A model generated the notes under the pieces. The model worked only from the letters and a program-made list of their open reading frames with translations. It was not told the DNA's origin and did no database searches. This document shows positions 25,870 through 33,773 of a stretch of 64,000 nucleotides of DNA, piece by piece. The stretch's first letter is position 1. Each line of letters begins with the position of its first letter. The DNA lies in the NCBI RefSeq assembly GCF_004000945.1, contig NZ_BIMF01000001.1, positions 682,001-746,000 on the forward strand, written 5' to 3'. Made by a program: the position numbers and the translations under genes. The stretch is from Paenibacillus lautus NBRC 15380 (GTDB taxonomy: Bacteria; Bacillota; Bacilli; Paenibacillales; Paenibacillaceae).

Positions 25870-26012
25870 TTAACACGAACGGACCAGAGATCCGTTATTC
25901 ACCAAATGAGGTCCTCATTTTGCCGATTATCCGCTACTTAACGGATCGTGTGTCCGATAGATCCCCCAATTGCGAGCAAAAAGCAAAATAGCGGATCTGA
26001 GGTCCGTTACGG
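25870..26012. repeat. Cluster of three related dyads
   Basis: ACGGACCAGAGATCCGTTA, ACGGATCGTGTGTCCGATA and GCGGATCTGAGGTCCGTTA occur about 50-60 bases apart. Each is an imperfect palindrome of the form CGGAYC-N3-GATCCG. It looks like a dispersed intergenic repeat cluster. Confidence 0.55.
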
Positions 26013-26102
26013 CCTGGCTGTAACTCGTTTGACATACCATTTCCTTAGCGGGTGTATAGTTGAAGGATTTGGTTTCGGACTGCAGAAAAATCCTGATCAA
26101 TA

Positions 26103-26146
26103 AAAGAGCCCATGCAATCCTACTTCTAGGACTGCATGGGCTTACC
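26103..26146 (-). terminator. Terminator of the BlaR1-like gene
   Basis: AGCCCATGCA and TGCATGGGCT form a stem, extended by AGTCC/GGATT pairs, followed by CTTTTATT on the minus strand. Nearly the same hairpin recurs at 29588-29631. Confidence 0.75.
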
Positions 26147-26170
26147 CAAGACCAAAGCTTGCTCAAAATA

Positions 26171-28045
26171 TTATTTCTGCACCGCTGCTTTCAGAATTTT
26201 GATCTTCTGTTCCTTGGACATATCCCATGTGGTTGAAATGCTGTATTCAAAGCCGCCTTCATGCCAAAAAACGTATTTTGGATAGATATGCGCTGGCAAG
26301 TCATCCTCAAAGAAACCTTTTTTCTTACTTCCTTCTGAGTCCAACATATATTTAGAAATAGCTAGCGTGTCTTTTCCGTTTGTATATTCAAGACGTATGG
26401 TTGCCGCCTCTTTCCAGTCTATCTTTTTCGAGTAGATGGGTTTTCCGCTCTCCTTGCCTTCGGCCCTTACTTCATCAAGGAACTTTCCTTCGGTTGGACC
26501 TTCAATTCTTGCTTTGGAAAACTTATATCCCTCCGGCAAGTTGGCAGGCCGCTTCAGAATAGAACCTTCCAGCGTGGAAGCTCTATTCAAGTAGTCCTCG
26601 TAAGCAGTGAATTTTTCTATACCTCCCCAATAACTCAGGTCGAGTCCGCTGTTAAGATCCTTATATTTATGATACAGAACATACATATCACCTGTCTCTT
26701 CGCTTAGCTTCTTCACTCTATTGGTCTCAGCTTCGATATACTTCTTATCCTCTGGAGTTAGAGCCTTGGCTGCTGCTTCTGCTTTTTTTTCGGCCTTTTC
26801 CAGTTCTTTTTTGTAAAGCTCGCGGTCAATATCCCCCTTGGGATAGATAATATCCGGCACGTTATTGACAACAGCTTCTCCATCCTGTTCCGACTGCACG
26901 GAGGCCTTTGACGTTACGTTCCCTGCATCGCTTTCCTTAGCATTAACCAATGTCACGCTGCCTAGCGCGAGAATCATCCCCATCCCCAGAATGGACAGGC
27001 GATAGGATTTTTTGTGAAAATGTTTAATCATCGTAAGTCTCCTTTTCATTTGTTTATGCGTGGCGGACAGGCCGGCAAGCCCCGGCTGTCGTTGGTTTCC
27101 TGAAAAATGGTCCAGCACATGGATGATCGTTTGTCCGTATGCATTGTTTTGCTGCGGGCTCATCCGATTCAAGGCGCATGCATCGCAGGCCATCTCCTGG
27201 TCTTGTCTCGCTTTATGTACGGCTAGCCATAATAACGGATTAAACCAATGGATGATCAGGATGATATGCATTAACCAGTTCACTGCAACGTCCCGCCGCT
27301 GAATATGTGCGAACTCATGCGCCAGAATGAATTGAAGTTGATCCTTTTGCAGCGTGATAAGCAGACTGGGCGAAATGACGATCGCCGGTTTGTTAAAACC
27401 GACCACGGCAGGTCCAGGAATTCGCTCGCTGGCTACAAACTGCACTGTTTGCTTCACGCCTAATTGCTGTTTCGTCTCGTGAAACACTGCCGATAGAAAA
27501 GGCGTATCTATTTTTCGGCCCGTGCGCAGGGCTTGTTTCAATCGAAGCTGGTCGTATACCGTTTTCGCTGCAAGAAGCAGCACACCCGCAAGCCAACCCG
27601 ACATCAGTATATTGGTGAAGCCTATCTGCTTGAACCCATTCCACCAATAACCGCTGTCCTGCACGGGTCCCGATTCAAGGGATGGAGCAGGTACTTCCGA
27701 AGTTCCGCTTGCTTCCGGGTTTATAGAGCGCTCAACATGAATCGCCGCACTTATTCTCCCCGTTTCCTTCCAAAGCGGTGAAACTTGAGTTTGTTGATGA
27801 ATGCCGGGCACTATGGCCTCCAGAGACAAAACATTGTATAGGCTAAGCGAGGATTCCGGGGCCCAAGGGAGCAGCAAGCGAATGGCCACAGGAAACCAAA
27901 GCCAGTATCTCCATCTGGCTTCAATCTTGTTTTTTAGTAGAAATTGCAGCATCAGGACAAGGACGATCATGATGCCGGCCATGAACGATCCGCGAATTAC
28001 CCAGCCGAAAAACAACAATAAATTTTCATGCAATGTATGACTCAT
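26171..28045 (-). CDS. BlaR1-type M56 sensor-protease with a novel sensor domain
   Basis: 624 residues. The N-terminal half has membrane segments (about 12-36, 47-61, 143-163) and a cytoplasmic M56 zinc-protease domain with HEFAH (243-247) and third ligand region DQEMACD (Glu 284). A dibasic KRR (334-336) may be the self-cleavage site as in BlaR1. A last membrane segment (349-367) leads to an extracellular domain of about 250 residues. That domain is not penicillin-binding: no SxxK or KTG motifs are visible. It matches the secreted protein at 28682-29422 and ends like DUF4367 (KYVFWHEGGFEYSI, SKEQKIKILKAAV). The start overlaps the BlaI stop (TGATG). Confidence 0.87.
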   Translation of the reverse strand: MSHTLHENLLLFFGWVIRGSFMAGIMIVLVLMLQFLLKNKIEARWRYWLWFPVAIRLLLPWAPESSLSLYNVLSLEAIVPGIHQQTQVSPLWKETGRISAAIHVERSINPEASGTSEVPAPSLESGPVQDSGYWWNGFKQIGFTNILMSGWLAGVLLLAAKTVYDQLRLKQALRTGRKIDTPFLSAVFHETKQQLGVKQTVQFVASERIPGPAVVGFNKPAIVISPSLLITLQKDQLQFILAHEFAHIQRRDVAVNWLMHIILIIHWFNPLLWLAVHKARQDQEMACDACALNRMSPQQNNAYGQTIIHVLDHFSGNQRQPGLAGLSATHKQMKRRLTMIKHFHKKSYRLSILGMGMILALGSVTLVNAKESDAGNVTSKASVQSEQDGEAVVNNVPDIIYPKGDIDRELYKKELEKAEKKAEAAAKALTPEDKKYIEAETNRVKKLSEETGDMYVLYHKYKDLNSGLDLSYWGGIEKFTAYEDYLNRASTLEGSILKRPANLPEGYKFSKARIEGPTEGKFLDEVRAEGKESGKPIYSKKIDWKEAATIRLEYTNGKDTLAISKYMLDSEGSKKKGFFEDDLPAHIYPKYVFWHEGGFEYSISTTWDMSKEQKIKILKAAVQK

Positions 28046-28455
28046 CAGGGCTCTCTCTTTTCTGTTTCCCCGTCGATGCTGTTCTCGTCAAACAAAGCTT
28101 TCAGATCCTCGATTTCTTGCGCATTCAGTTTTTTATCCTGCAGAAAGTTGGCCAGCATCGGCTTTAAAGCTCCCCCATAAAGTTTTTTCATGAAGGATTG
28201 GGTTTCAGACTGCAGATACTCCTGCTCGCTGATGATCGGATAAAATAGTTGGGTGCGCTTTGAACCCTTTTCCAGTTTCGCACCCGCTGCTTCCTTCTGC
28301 ACCAGACGACTTAGGAGCGTCCGGGTCGTATTGGGGCTCCACCCCATTCGATCCGTCATTTGTTTTACGACCTCGCTGGAAGGGCAGTCCGGATTTGTCC
28401 ACAATACGCGCATAATTTCCAGCTCTGCATCCGTAATCGGTGGTATTTGATTCAT
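28045..28455 (-). CDS. blaI: BlaI/MecI/CopY-family repressor
   Basis: About 136 residues. It has the winged-helix opening PPITDAELEIMRVLWTNPDCPSSEVV and recognition region GWSPNTTRTLLSRLVQKEA, then a helical dimerisation domain. In this family the membrane protease encoded next door triggers cleavage of the repressor and so releases its promoters. The ATG at 28455 has GGAGG eight bases upstream; the longer frame back to 28509 would run through the operator. Two operators of the type ACTACA-N2-TGTAGT lie directly upstream, indicating autoregulation. Confidence 0.92.
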   Translation of the reverse strand: MNQIPPITDAELEIMRVLWTNPDCPSSEVVKQMTDRMGWSPNTTRTLLSRLVQKEAAGAKLEKGSKRTQLFYPIISEQEYLQSETQSFMKKLYGGALKPMLANFLQDKKLNAQEIEDLKALFDENSIDGETEKREP

Positions 28456-28485
28456 GAATGAAACCTCCAAAGTCAATTTACTCAG

Positions 28486-28538
28486 ACTACATATGTAGTT
28501 ATAATACACATGCTACATTTGTAGTTTAGTAATGTCAA
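28486..28538 (-). promoter_or_regulatory. blaI promoter with two BlaI-type operators
   Basis: On the minus strand TTGACA (28538-28533), a 17-base spacer and TAGCAT (28515-28510) form the promoter. One dyad (CTACAAATGTAG) fills the spacer and -10; a second (CTACATATGTAG) lies 26 bases downstream. Both fit the TACA-N2-TGTA core of BlaI/MecI sites. Confidence 0.75.
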
Positions 28539-28681
28539 CTTGTTTGGCAGAGCGTAATTTCTCGTTTTTGTTACACGCTAACATGATTCGCACCGCCTGT
28601 GGGCATGATGATCTGCCAAAGAACCCATGTCATCGTATTTTGGAGCGCCTGTCCGAGAAAAAATATAGCTGGCGCAAAATG

Positions 28682-29422
28682 TTATTTTTTCACGGCTGCT
28701 TTTAGCACTTCGATCTTCTGTTTCCTGGACATATCCAAAGAGGAGGTTGAAATGCTGTATTCGAATTTGCCGCCATCATTCCAAAAAACGTATTTTGGAA
28801 AGACATGCTTCGGCAGCTTATCGTCAAAGAAACCTTTTTTCTTGCTTCCCTTCGAATCTAGCGTATACTTGGAAAAGCCCAGCGTGTCTTTTCCGCTCGC
28901 ATATTTAAGACGGATGGTTGCCGCCTCTTTCCAATCGATCTTTTTCACATAGATGGGCTTTCCGCTCTTCTTACCTTCGGCCCTTACTTCATCAACGAAC
29001 TTTCCTTCGATCGGAGCTTCAATGACCGCTGATAAAAACTTATATCCCTTTGGCAGGTTGGCAGGCTGCTGCAGAATGGACCCCTTCAGGGTTGAAGCTT
29101 TTTTCAAGTAGCCCTCGTAGGTAGTGAATTCATGAATCCCTCCCCAATAGCTAATATCAAATCCGCTATTTAATTTTGGGTACTTATGATACAGGACATA
29201 CATATCACCCGATTCTTGGGTCAACTCCTTCACTCTCTGGATCTCAGCTTCGATAAACTTTTTTTCCTCTGCAGATATAGGCTTGGCTGCTTCGTCTGTT
29301 TTTTTAACAGTGGCTTCTTGGGCTTTCTCGTTGGACTGCGCCTTCGCCGCGAGGCTTACGGAAGAACCCATTAATAAAATGCTGCTTAGTGTCGCGATTG
29401 CTACTCTCGTTGCTGCCTTCAT
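28682..29422 (-). CDS. Secreted stand-alone copy of the BlaR1-type sensor domain
   Basis: 246 residues: a signal peptide (MKAATRVAIATLSSILLMGS...SLAAKA) and a single extracellular domain of about 200 residues. The domain aligns end to end with residues 420-624 of the adjacent BlaR1-type protein, sharing SGDMYVLYHKY or TGDMYVLYHKY, SYWGGI, RPANLPEGYKF/QPANLPKGYKF, DEVRAEGK, IDWKEAATIRL and the ending KAAVKK/KAAVQK. The C-terminal part resembles DUF4367. There are no obvious catalytic motifs. Its promoter carries two BlaI-type operators, so it should be induced together with blaI-blaR1. GGAG is nine bases before the ATG. Confidence 0.85.
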   Translation of the reverse strand: MKAATRVAIATLSSILLMGSSVSLAAKAQSNEKAQEATVKKTDEAAKPISAEEKKFIEAEIQRVKELTQESGDMYVLYHKYPKLNSGFDISYWGGIHEFTTYEGYLKKASTLKGSILQQPANLPKGYKFLSAVIEAPIEGKFVDEVRAEGKKSGKPIYVKKIDWKEAATIRLKYASGKDTLGFSKYTLDSKGSKKKGFFDDKLPKHVFPKYVFWNDGGKFEYSISTSSLDMSRKQKIEVLKAAVKK

Positions 29423-29461
29423 TTGGTAATGCTCCTCTCCTATGATTTTTTATTTTTTATA

Positions 29462-29514
29462 AACTACAACTGTAGTTACAAATCAATACTACAACTGTAG
29501 TTCAATAATGTCAA
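29462..29514 (-). promoter_or_regulatory. BlaI-regulated promoter of the secreted sensor-like protein
   Basis: On the minus strand TTGACA (29514-29509), a 17-base spacer and TAGTAT (29491-29486), with dyads ACTACAACTGTAGT at 29488-29501 and 29463-29476. Positions and sequence closely match the blaI promoter. Confidence 0.75.
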
Positions 29515-29587
29515 CACGGTTTGTGCAGAAAAATTTTTGGGGTTTGGTTGAATACAGAAAAAAGAGCCGCAGCGCCTGCGGATCATG

Positions 29588-29631
29588 GCGAAAAAGAGCC
29601 CATGCAATCTTATTTCAGACTGCATGGGCTT
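29588..29631 (-). terminator. Hairpin almost identical to the BlaR1 terminator
   Basis: The AGCCCATGCA/TGCATGGGCT stem with a similar loop is repeated here, followed by CTTTTTCG on the minus strand. It lies between the dioxygenase gene and the secreted sensor-like gene. The two hairpins probably arose by duplication. Confidence 0.65.
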
Positions 29632-29732
29632 GTGTATAAGACCTATGGCGCTACGTTCTTGTTCTCCGCAAAATCAATCGAGCTAAGCTGCATCCCACCA
29701 CCCCGCCTGAACATCTCATTTTTATCGGCCCA

Positions 29733-29764
29733 CAATAAAAGCCGAGCTTGTAAACCAAGCCCGG
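29733..29764 (-). terminator. Terminator of the dioxygenase gene
   Basis: GCCGGGCTTG and CAAGCTCGGC form a ten-pair stem (one G-T pair) followed by TTTTATT on the minus strand, eight bases beyond the stop codon. Confidence 0.7.
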
Positions 29765-29771
29765 CATCTCA

Positions 29772-30548
29772 TTATTCGAATGACCAGCAGTTCAGACTCA
29801 AACTGCCATATTGGTAAGATTGAAACAATCGCTTTGCCTTGCGGCCGTTGTCGGCAGCTCCCATTGCATAGAACAAAGGGACAAAATGCTCCCGTCCATA
29901 GGAAGGGACAGCATCGCCGGCATGAGGCGCTTTTTTGTCAAACGCAAACAGATTACTCAGATTCCATTCCGTCAGCTGCTTCGCAATCCATTCATCGAAT
30001 GCAGCCGCCCATTCATCAGGCTCATCGCTCTCATGCACCATCCGCAGATTGTGCACCAAACCGCCGCTCCCGATAATCAGGATGCCTTCTTCACGCAAAT
30101 CGGACAGCATCGCACCGATGGAATATTGTTCGTTAGGCGAGCGCTTGGAGTCCACGGACAAGGCCACCACCGGAATATTCGCATCGGGGTACATTTTGCG
30201 CAGAATGACCCATACCCCATGGTCCAGTCCACGGCCGGTCACGGCTTTGGCATGCAGATTGTTAGCCTCAAAACGCTGACGAATCTGAGCTGCCAGCTCC
30301 GCGCTGCCTGGGGCAGGATACGTGATATGGTACATTTCCTCCGGAAATCCGTAAAAATCATGCATCGTACCATGCTCGGCATCTTCGGTCAGCCGCTGAT
30401 CCGGATCGTCCCAATGGGCAGAAAATACAGCTATGCCCCTAGGTGCAGGCAGCTCCCGCCCCAACTGCTCAAGGAAGCGGGTGTACTCGTTGTCCTCCAG
30501 GGCCATCATCGGCGAACCATGGGCAATAAATAAAGCAGGTAACGTCAT
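29772..30548 (-). CDS. DODA-type extradiol ring-cleavage dioxygenase (YgiD-like)
   Basis: About 258 residues of the class III extradiol dioxygenase family that includes DOPA 4,5-dioxygenase and YgiD. Conserved parts are FIAHGSPMMAL at the start, FSAHWDD, GLDHGVWVILRKMYP and IIGSGGLVHNLR, which hold the metal-binding His residues. These enzymes use a non-haem metal to open catechol-type rings; the substrate cannot be inferred. The ATG at 30548 has GGAGG eight bases upstream. Confidence 0.88.
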   Translation of the reverse strand: MTLPALFIAHGSPMMALEDNEYTRFLEQLGRELPAPRGIAVFSAHWDDPDQRLTEDAEHGTMHDFYGFPEEMYHITYPAPGSAELAAQIRQRFEANNLHAKAVTGRGLDHGVWVILRKMYPDANIPVVALSVDSKRSPNEQYSIGAMLSDLREEGILIIGSGGLVHNLRMVHESDEPDEWAAAFDEWIAKQLTEWNLSNLFAFDKKAPHAGDAVPSYGREHFVPLFYAMGAADNGRKAKRLFQSYQYGSLSLNCWSFE

Positions 30549-30625
30549 CGATGCCACCTCCAGCTTCAAAATCAAGGGACAACTCTATTGTACCGTTAAA
30601 TCGCCCATTATGCCAAATAACTCCC

Positions 30626-31453
30626 TTAAATCATCCAGTGCTGCCATTCCTGCTGAATGTTCTCCTGTTCGTTCAACCAATCCCGTGTCCGCTGAAGGAG
30701 CAGCTCGCGCTGAGGCCCGGCGGAATACGTGTGATCGGCCTGGAAGATGATCTCCTTATCGCAGCGGCCTTCCTGGCGCATCCAGAACACTTTTTGAAAC
30801 AGGAAAGCGTAGTCCACCGGAATGACTTCATCCGAGGTACCATGTATCACCAGCACATTGCCCGTAAACTTCATCGCTTCCTGGAAAGGCTGACCCTGTG
30901 CCAACGAATCGAAAAAGACCGGGGTAAACGAGTATCCCAAATAATCAGCCGATCCAGACTTAACAGAGGTGTCGTACACATCGCGACCGGTGATTTTGAC
31001 GATATCGTTGAACGGGTATCCTACCGCAGACCACAGGATCAGATTCTTCACCCGCCGGTCACGAACGGCGGTCTGCAGGGCGACAGCGCCGCCCAAGCTA
31101 TGTCCAATGAGTGTGATGCGCGTCGGATCGACATCGGCACAGCTGAGTCCATAATCGAGAACGGAACGCGTCTGGGCAATCATCGAGTCGAGCCCCTCGC
31201 TTCCATAATTGCCCGAGCTCTCTCCGCATCCGATATAATCGAACCGGATCACCATATACCCGTCTTCGGCAAACGCACGCGCCGTTTTGACAAACAGTCG
31301 GTCCACGCCGATCCGGCTTCCCACAAAGCCGTGGCAGATGATGACCAACGGTACCCGATTGCATCGGCCGCCTTGGGCCGATTCCTTTAATGGGTAATGG
31401 ATGGTTGCCGTAAGTTCCTCTTGATTATGCCGGATTGTAATTTGCCGTTCCAT
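30626..31453 (-). CDS. Alpha/beta hydrolase (serine esterase type)
   Basis: 275 residues with the alpha/beta-hydrolase order: oxyanion loop ICHGFVGSR, nucleophile elbow GHSLGG (Ser near 117), acid in VIHGTSDEVIP and His in QADHTYS. There is no signal peptide. It is similar to cytoplasmic esterases and cinnamoyl-esterase-like hydrolases; the substrate is unknown. AAGGAGG lies upstream of the ATG. It precedes the dioxygenase gene by about 78 bases on the same strand. Confidence 0.85.
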   Translation of the reverse strand: MERQITIRHNQEELTATIHYPLKESAQGGRCNRVPLVIICHGFVGSRIGVDRLFVKTARAFAEDGYMVIRFDYIGCGESSGNYGSEGLDSMIAQTRSVLDYGLSCADVDPTRITLIGHSLGGAVALQTAVRDRRVKNLILWSAVGYPFNDIVKITGRDVYDTSVKSGSADYLGYSFTPVFFDSLAQGQPFQEAMKFTGNVLVIHGTSDEVIPVDYAFLFQKVFWMRQEGRCDKEIIFQADHTYSAGPQRELLLQRTRDWLNEQENIQQEWQHWMI

Positions 31454-31829
31454 GCCGATTCCTCCTTGCGATAACGCGCCGTAATCATAATATTAATAAT
31501 TCCGATAAGATTAATATGAATTAATTAAACTTATCTTAGCATCGTGATTATGGATTGTCAACGCAAATGGCAGACGGCGAACTACAGCGTAAGGACAAGA
31601 TAGTGGGATATGATAGGGCGATGCGAGTGGATTTTGACTGAAGCGAGGCGAGATTATAGCCATGCTTGGCTCCTAAAAATCAACCTTATGCAGCGATTCA
31701 ACCTTCTACTAAAGCTACATAGGTTAAGAAATGGTCCATTCAGCATTCACTCGCGGCTCTGCAAACCCAGCATGCAACTCTTCTTGTCCACTCCAACCTT
31801 CATCCAGTTTTCGCACCGCACCTTGAGCC
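31454..31829. other. Intergenic region, no gene seen
   Basis: AT-rich promoter-like sequence at 31490-31555 probably serves the alpha/beta hydrolase. I found no supported coding frame or strong hairpin in the rest. Confidence 0.4.
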
Positions 31830-32084
31830 TTACTCATAGCTCTGGCGAAACATCGCATGGGTCTCTTCTCGTCCGCTCCAATCGTTCATCCAGGTCTTCC
31901 CGACAGGGTCGTTCTCCCATAAGGATGAGGCAGACAGATCTGTTTCATCACCCTCGGATGCGTATCCTCCTTCAGGCTGGCCAAATATCCCATCCGCTGC
32001 ACTGCTGCCCGCGACAACCTCTTGCCCGTTTGCCGGCACAGCGTCTCCACCATGCAATTCATCGTCATAAAAGTTAGCACTCAC
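31830..32084 (-). CDS. Small acidic hypothetical protein
   Basis: 84 residues, acidic, without hydrophobic segments. A GTG start at 32084 has AGGAGGAG seven bases upstream, a strong ribosome site that supports real translation. The sequence has a Gly/Ala-rich middle (SSAADGIFGQPEGGYASEGDETD) and a Trp-containing end (DPVGKTWMNDWSGREETHAMF). Family not recognised. Confidence 0.6.
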   Translation of the reverse strand: MSANFYDDELHGGDAVPANGQEVVAGSSAADGIFGQPEGGYASEGDETDLSASSLWENDPVGKTWMNDWSGREETHAMFRQSYE

Positions 32085-32208
32085 CTGAGAACTCCTCCTT
32101 CTTATCCCTAAATGTTTAGAGTGTCGTCTATTGCTTAGAATGCTTATTATTGTGAAATAGGAGCCGGGGAATTATACCTGGTTCACGAATACGACATATA
32201 TTTTCTAG

Positions 32209-32261
32209 CTACCTTGCATTGCAAGTATGTTGCTGCTATGATATATTGCATAACAAGGTAG
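32209..32261 (+). promoter_or_regulatory. Promoter with paired PadR-like operators
   Basis: TTGCAT (32214-32219), a 17-base spacer and TATGAT (32237-32242) form a promoter. CTACCTTGCATTGCAAGTA overlaps the -35 and its inverse TTGCATAACAAGGTAG (32246-32261) lies just downstream. A third copy, CTACCTTGCATAGCAATATA, is at 32604-32623, next to the padR start. These are probably autoregulatory PadR sites. Confidence 0.5.
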
Positions 32262-32312
32262 TTGGCAGGGACATTTATATTTTTGTAGGGAATACGGTGC
32301 GTATTGACTGGT

Positions 32313-32585
32313 TGCTTTTGCTTTTGCTTTTGCTTTTGGCTTTTGCTTTTGGCTTTTGCTTTTGGCTTTTGACTATTGGTTATTTATTTTTCGTTATTTA
32401 TTATTCGTTGTTCATTCGCAATTCATTATTCATTATTCTTTTTTGGTCAATTGCCATTTGTCATTCGCCATTGCCATTGTCATTGTCATTGTCATTCGCC
32501 ATTATCATTTGTCGTTCGTTATTGTCTTTCTCATCCGCCATCGCCATCATTTGTCACTCGTCATTGATCATTCTCATTCGTAGCC
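32313..32585. repeat. Hexanucleotide-type simple-sequence tracts
   Basis: About ten TTTTGC/TTTTGGC units are followed by AT-rich spacer and about fifteen CATTNN units (CATTGC, CATTGT, CATTCG). They lie in the padR leader between promoter and gene. Confidence 0.75.
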
Positions 32586-32646
32586 TAGCCTCAATGCGCC
32601 CCACTACCTTGCATAGCAATATACTTGAAGGAGGATAACCCTATTC

Positions 32647-32982
32647 ATGACCACCCAAAGTCAAATGCTAAAAGGCATTCTCGAAGGCTGCATTCTCTCG
32701 CTTATGGAGCATCGGGAGGTATATGGTTATGAGATTAGCACGCTGCTGGAAGACAGCGGACTATCGTTTGTAAGCGAAGGCAGCATCTATCCCTTGCTGC
32801 TTCGCATGCAGAAAGACCAGCTTATTGAAGGTACAATGCGGCCTGCGCCCGGTGCCGGGGGACCGCCCCGCAAATATTACAATTTGACCGATAAAGGCCT
32901 GCACGTTCTTCAACAATTCAAGGAGCATTGGGGAACGCTTAAAGATAGTGTGGACCATATTCTAACCCGCGGAGGACAGTGA
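32647..32982 (+). CDS. PadR-family transcriptional regulator
   Basis: 111 residues, the size of a subfamily-2 PadR regulator. The winged helix contains YGYEISTLLEDSGLSFVSEGSIYPLLLRMQKDQLIEG, and the ending KYYNLTDKGLHVLQQF is typical of the wing and dimer helix. GAAGGAGG precedes the ATG. It is coupled to a membrane protein gene of the kind PadR proteins often control, and operator-like dyads lie upstream. Confidence 0.9.
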   Translation: MTTQSQMLKGILEGCILSLMEHREVYGYEISTLLEDSGLSFVSEGSIYPLLLRMQKDQLIEGTMRPAPGAGGPPRKYYNLTDKGLHVLQQFKEHWGTLKDSVDHILTRGGQ

Positions 32983-32984
32983 AG

Positions 32985-33647
32985 ATGAATACCAAACAGA
33001 TGATCAAAGAGAACAACCGACTCCAGGATGCCATGAAGCCAAACAACCTGAGCTATTACCAAGACATGGTTGTCTATATCCGCAGCAGCTCCGTGCAGGA
33101 GCAAAAAGGCGAGGAACTGCTGCTCGAAATCGCCCAGCACCTGCTGGATGCCCAAGCTAAAGGCAAAAGCGCCGAGGATGTATTCGGAAGCGATCCCGAG
33201 TCCTACTGCAAGGAGCTGGTGGAGCAGCTGCCAAAAATGAAAGGCCTCAGCAGTCTCCAATACCATCTCATGATCCCATGGATTGCCTTAACCTGGTTTT
33301 TCTTCGTCCAAGCGCTGGTCGGTTTCATTACGATGTGGGCCGGGGGACCAGTTGAGCGTATGACGCAGGTACGTATTTCCACCCTGATTCTGATAGCAGG
33401 CGGCTCCTATGTGCTTATCCACGCACTATTAAGATGGATGAAGAGCGACACCTTCAAACCGGAGGAGGACAAGCGCAAGATTAACGTCCGCAATATGGGG
33501 ATTTATGTCGCCATCACCGTATTGATTCTGGTTGCCGGCGTGTGGCTGGGGCGGCTGCTGCCGGTTCTGACGATAGCGCCATGGATCAGTCTCGTTATCT
33601 TCCTGGTCGGAATCGCAGGGACGAAACTTCTTTTTTCGAGCAAATAA
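32985..33647 (+). CDS. HAAS/DUF1129-type membrane protein
   Basis: About 220 residues. A helical cytoplasmic N-terminal domain (LSYYQDMVVYIRSSSVQEQKGEELLLEIAQHLLDAQAKGKSAEDVFGSD) matches the HAAS signalling-associated helix bundle often found next to PadR regulators. Four or so membrane segments follow. I start at the ATG at 32985 with GGAGG nine bases upstream, just after the padR stop. Role unknown; by context it is an output or partner of the PadR protein. Confidence 0.78.
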   Translation: MNTKQMIKENNRLQDAMKPNNLSYYQDMVVYIRSSSVQEQKGEELLLEIAQHLLDAQAKGKSAEDVFGSDPESYCKELVEQLPKMKGLSSLQYHLMIPWIALTWFFFVQALVGFITMWAGGPVERMTQVRISTLILIAGGSYVLIHALLRWMKSDTFKPEEDKRKINVRNMGIYVAITVLILVAGVWLGRLLPVLTIAPWISLVIFLVGIAGTKLLFSSK

Positions 33648-33773
33648 TACAAACTCGTCATGAATTCGCGGCCGGCGCATAACAAAATCTTTAATATTTT
33701 TTCGTTCATTGTAAACTAATGTTCTATAGAAGATGATAGGATAAGGGTAATGTGTGGTAAGGGAGGAATATAT

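Larger units (their letters stand above)
32085..32646. other. padR upstream region with simple-sequence tracts
   Basis: The region holds a promoter with operators near 32209-32261, then about 270 bases of simple-sequence DNA. The first part (32313-32370) is a TTTTGC/TTTTGGC hexanucleotide-like array; the second (about 32395-32585) is a CATT-rich array (CATTGT, CATTCG). A second operator copy sits just before the padR ribosome site. Confidence 0.65.

Noticed and set aside
25609..26012. CRISPR array
   Set aside because: Repeats are directly adjacent and degenerate, with no unique spacers, so this is a tandem array and not a CRISPR.
26171..28045. Beta-lactam resistance sensor (classical BlaR1)
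   Set aside because: The outside domain lacks SxxK, SxN and KTG motifs of penicillin-binding sensors and instead matches the neighbouring secreted protein.
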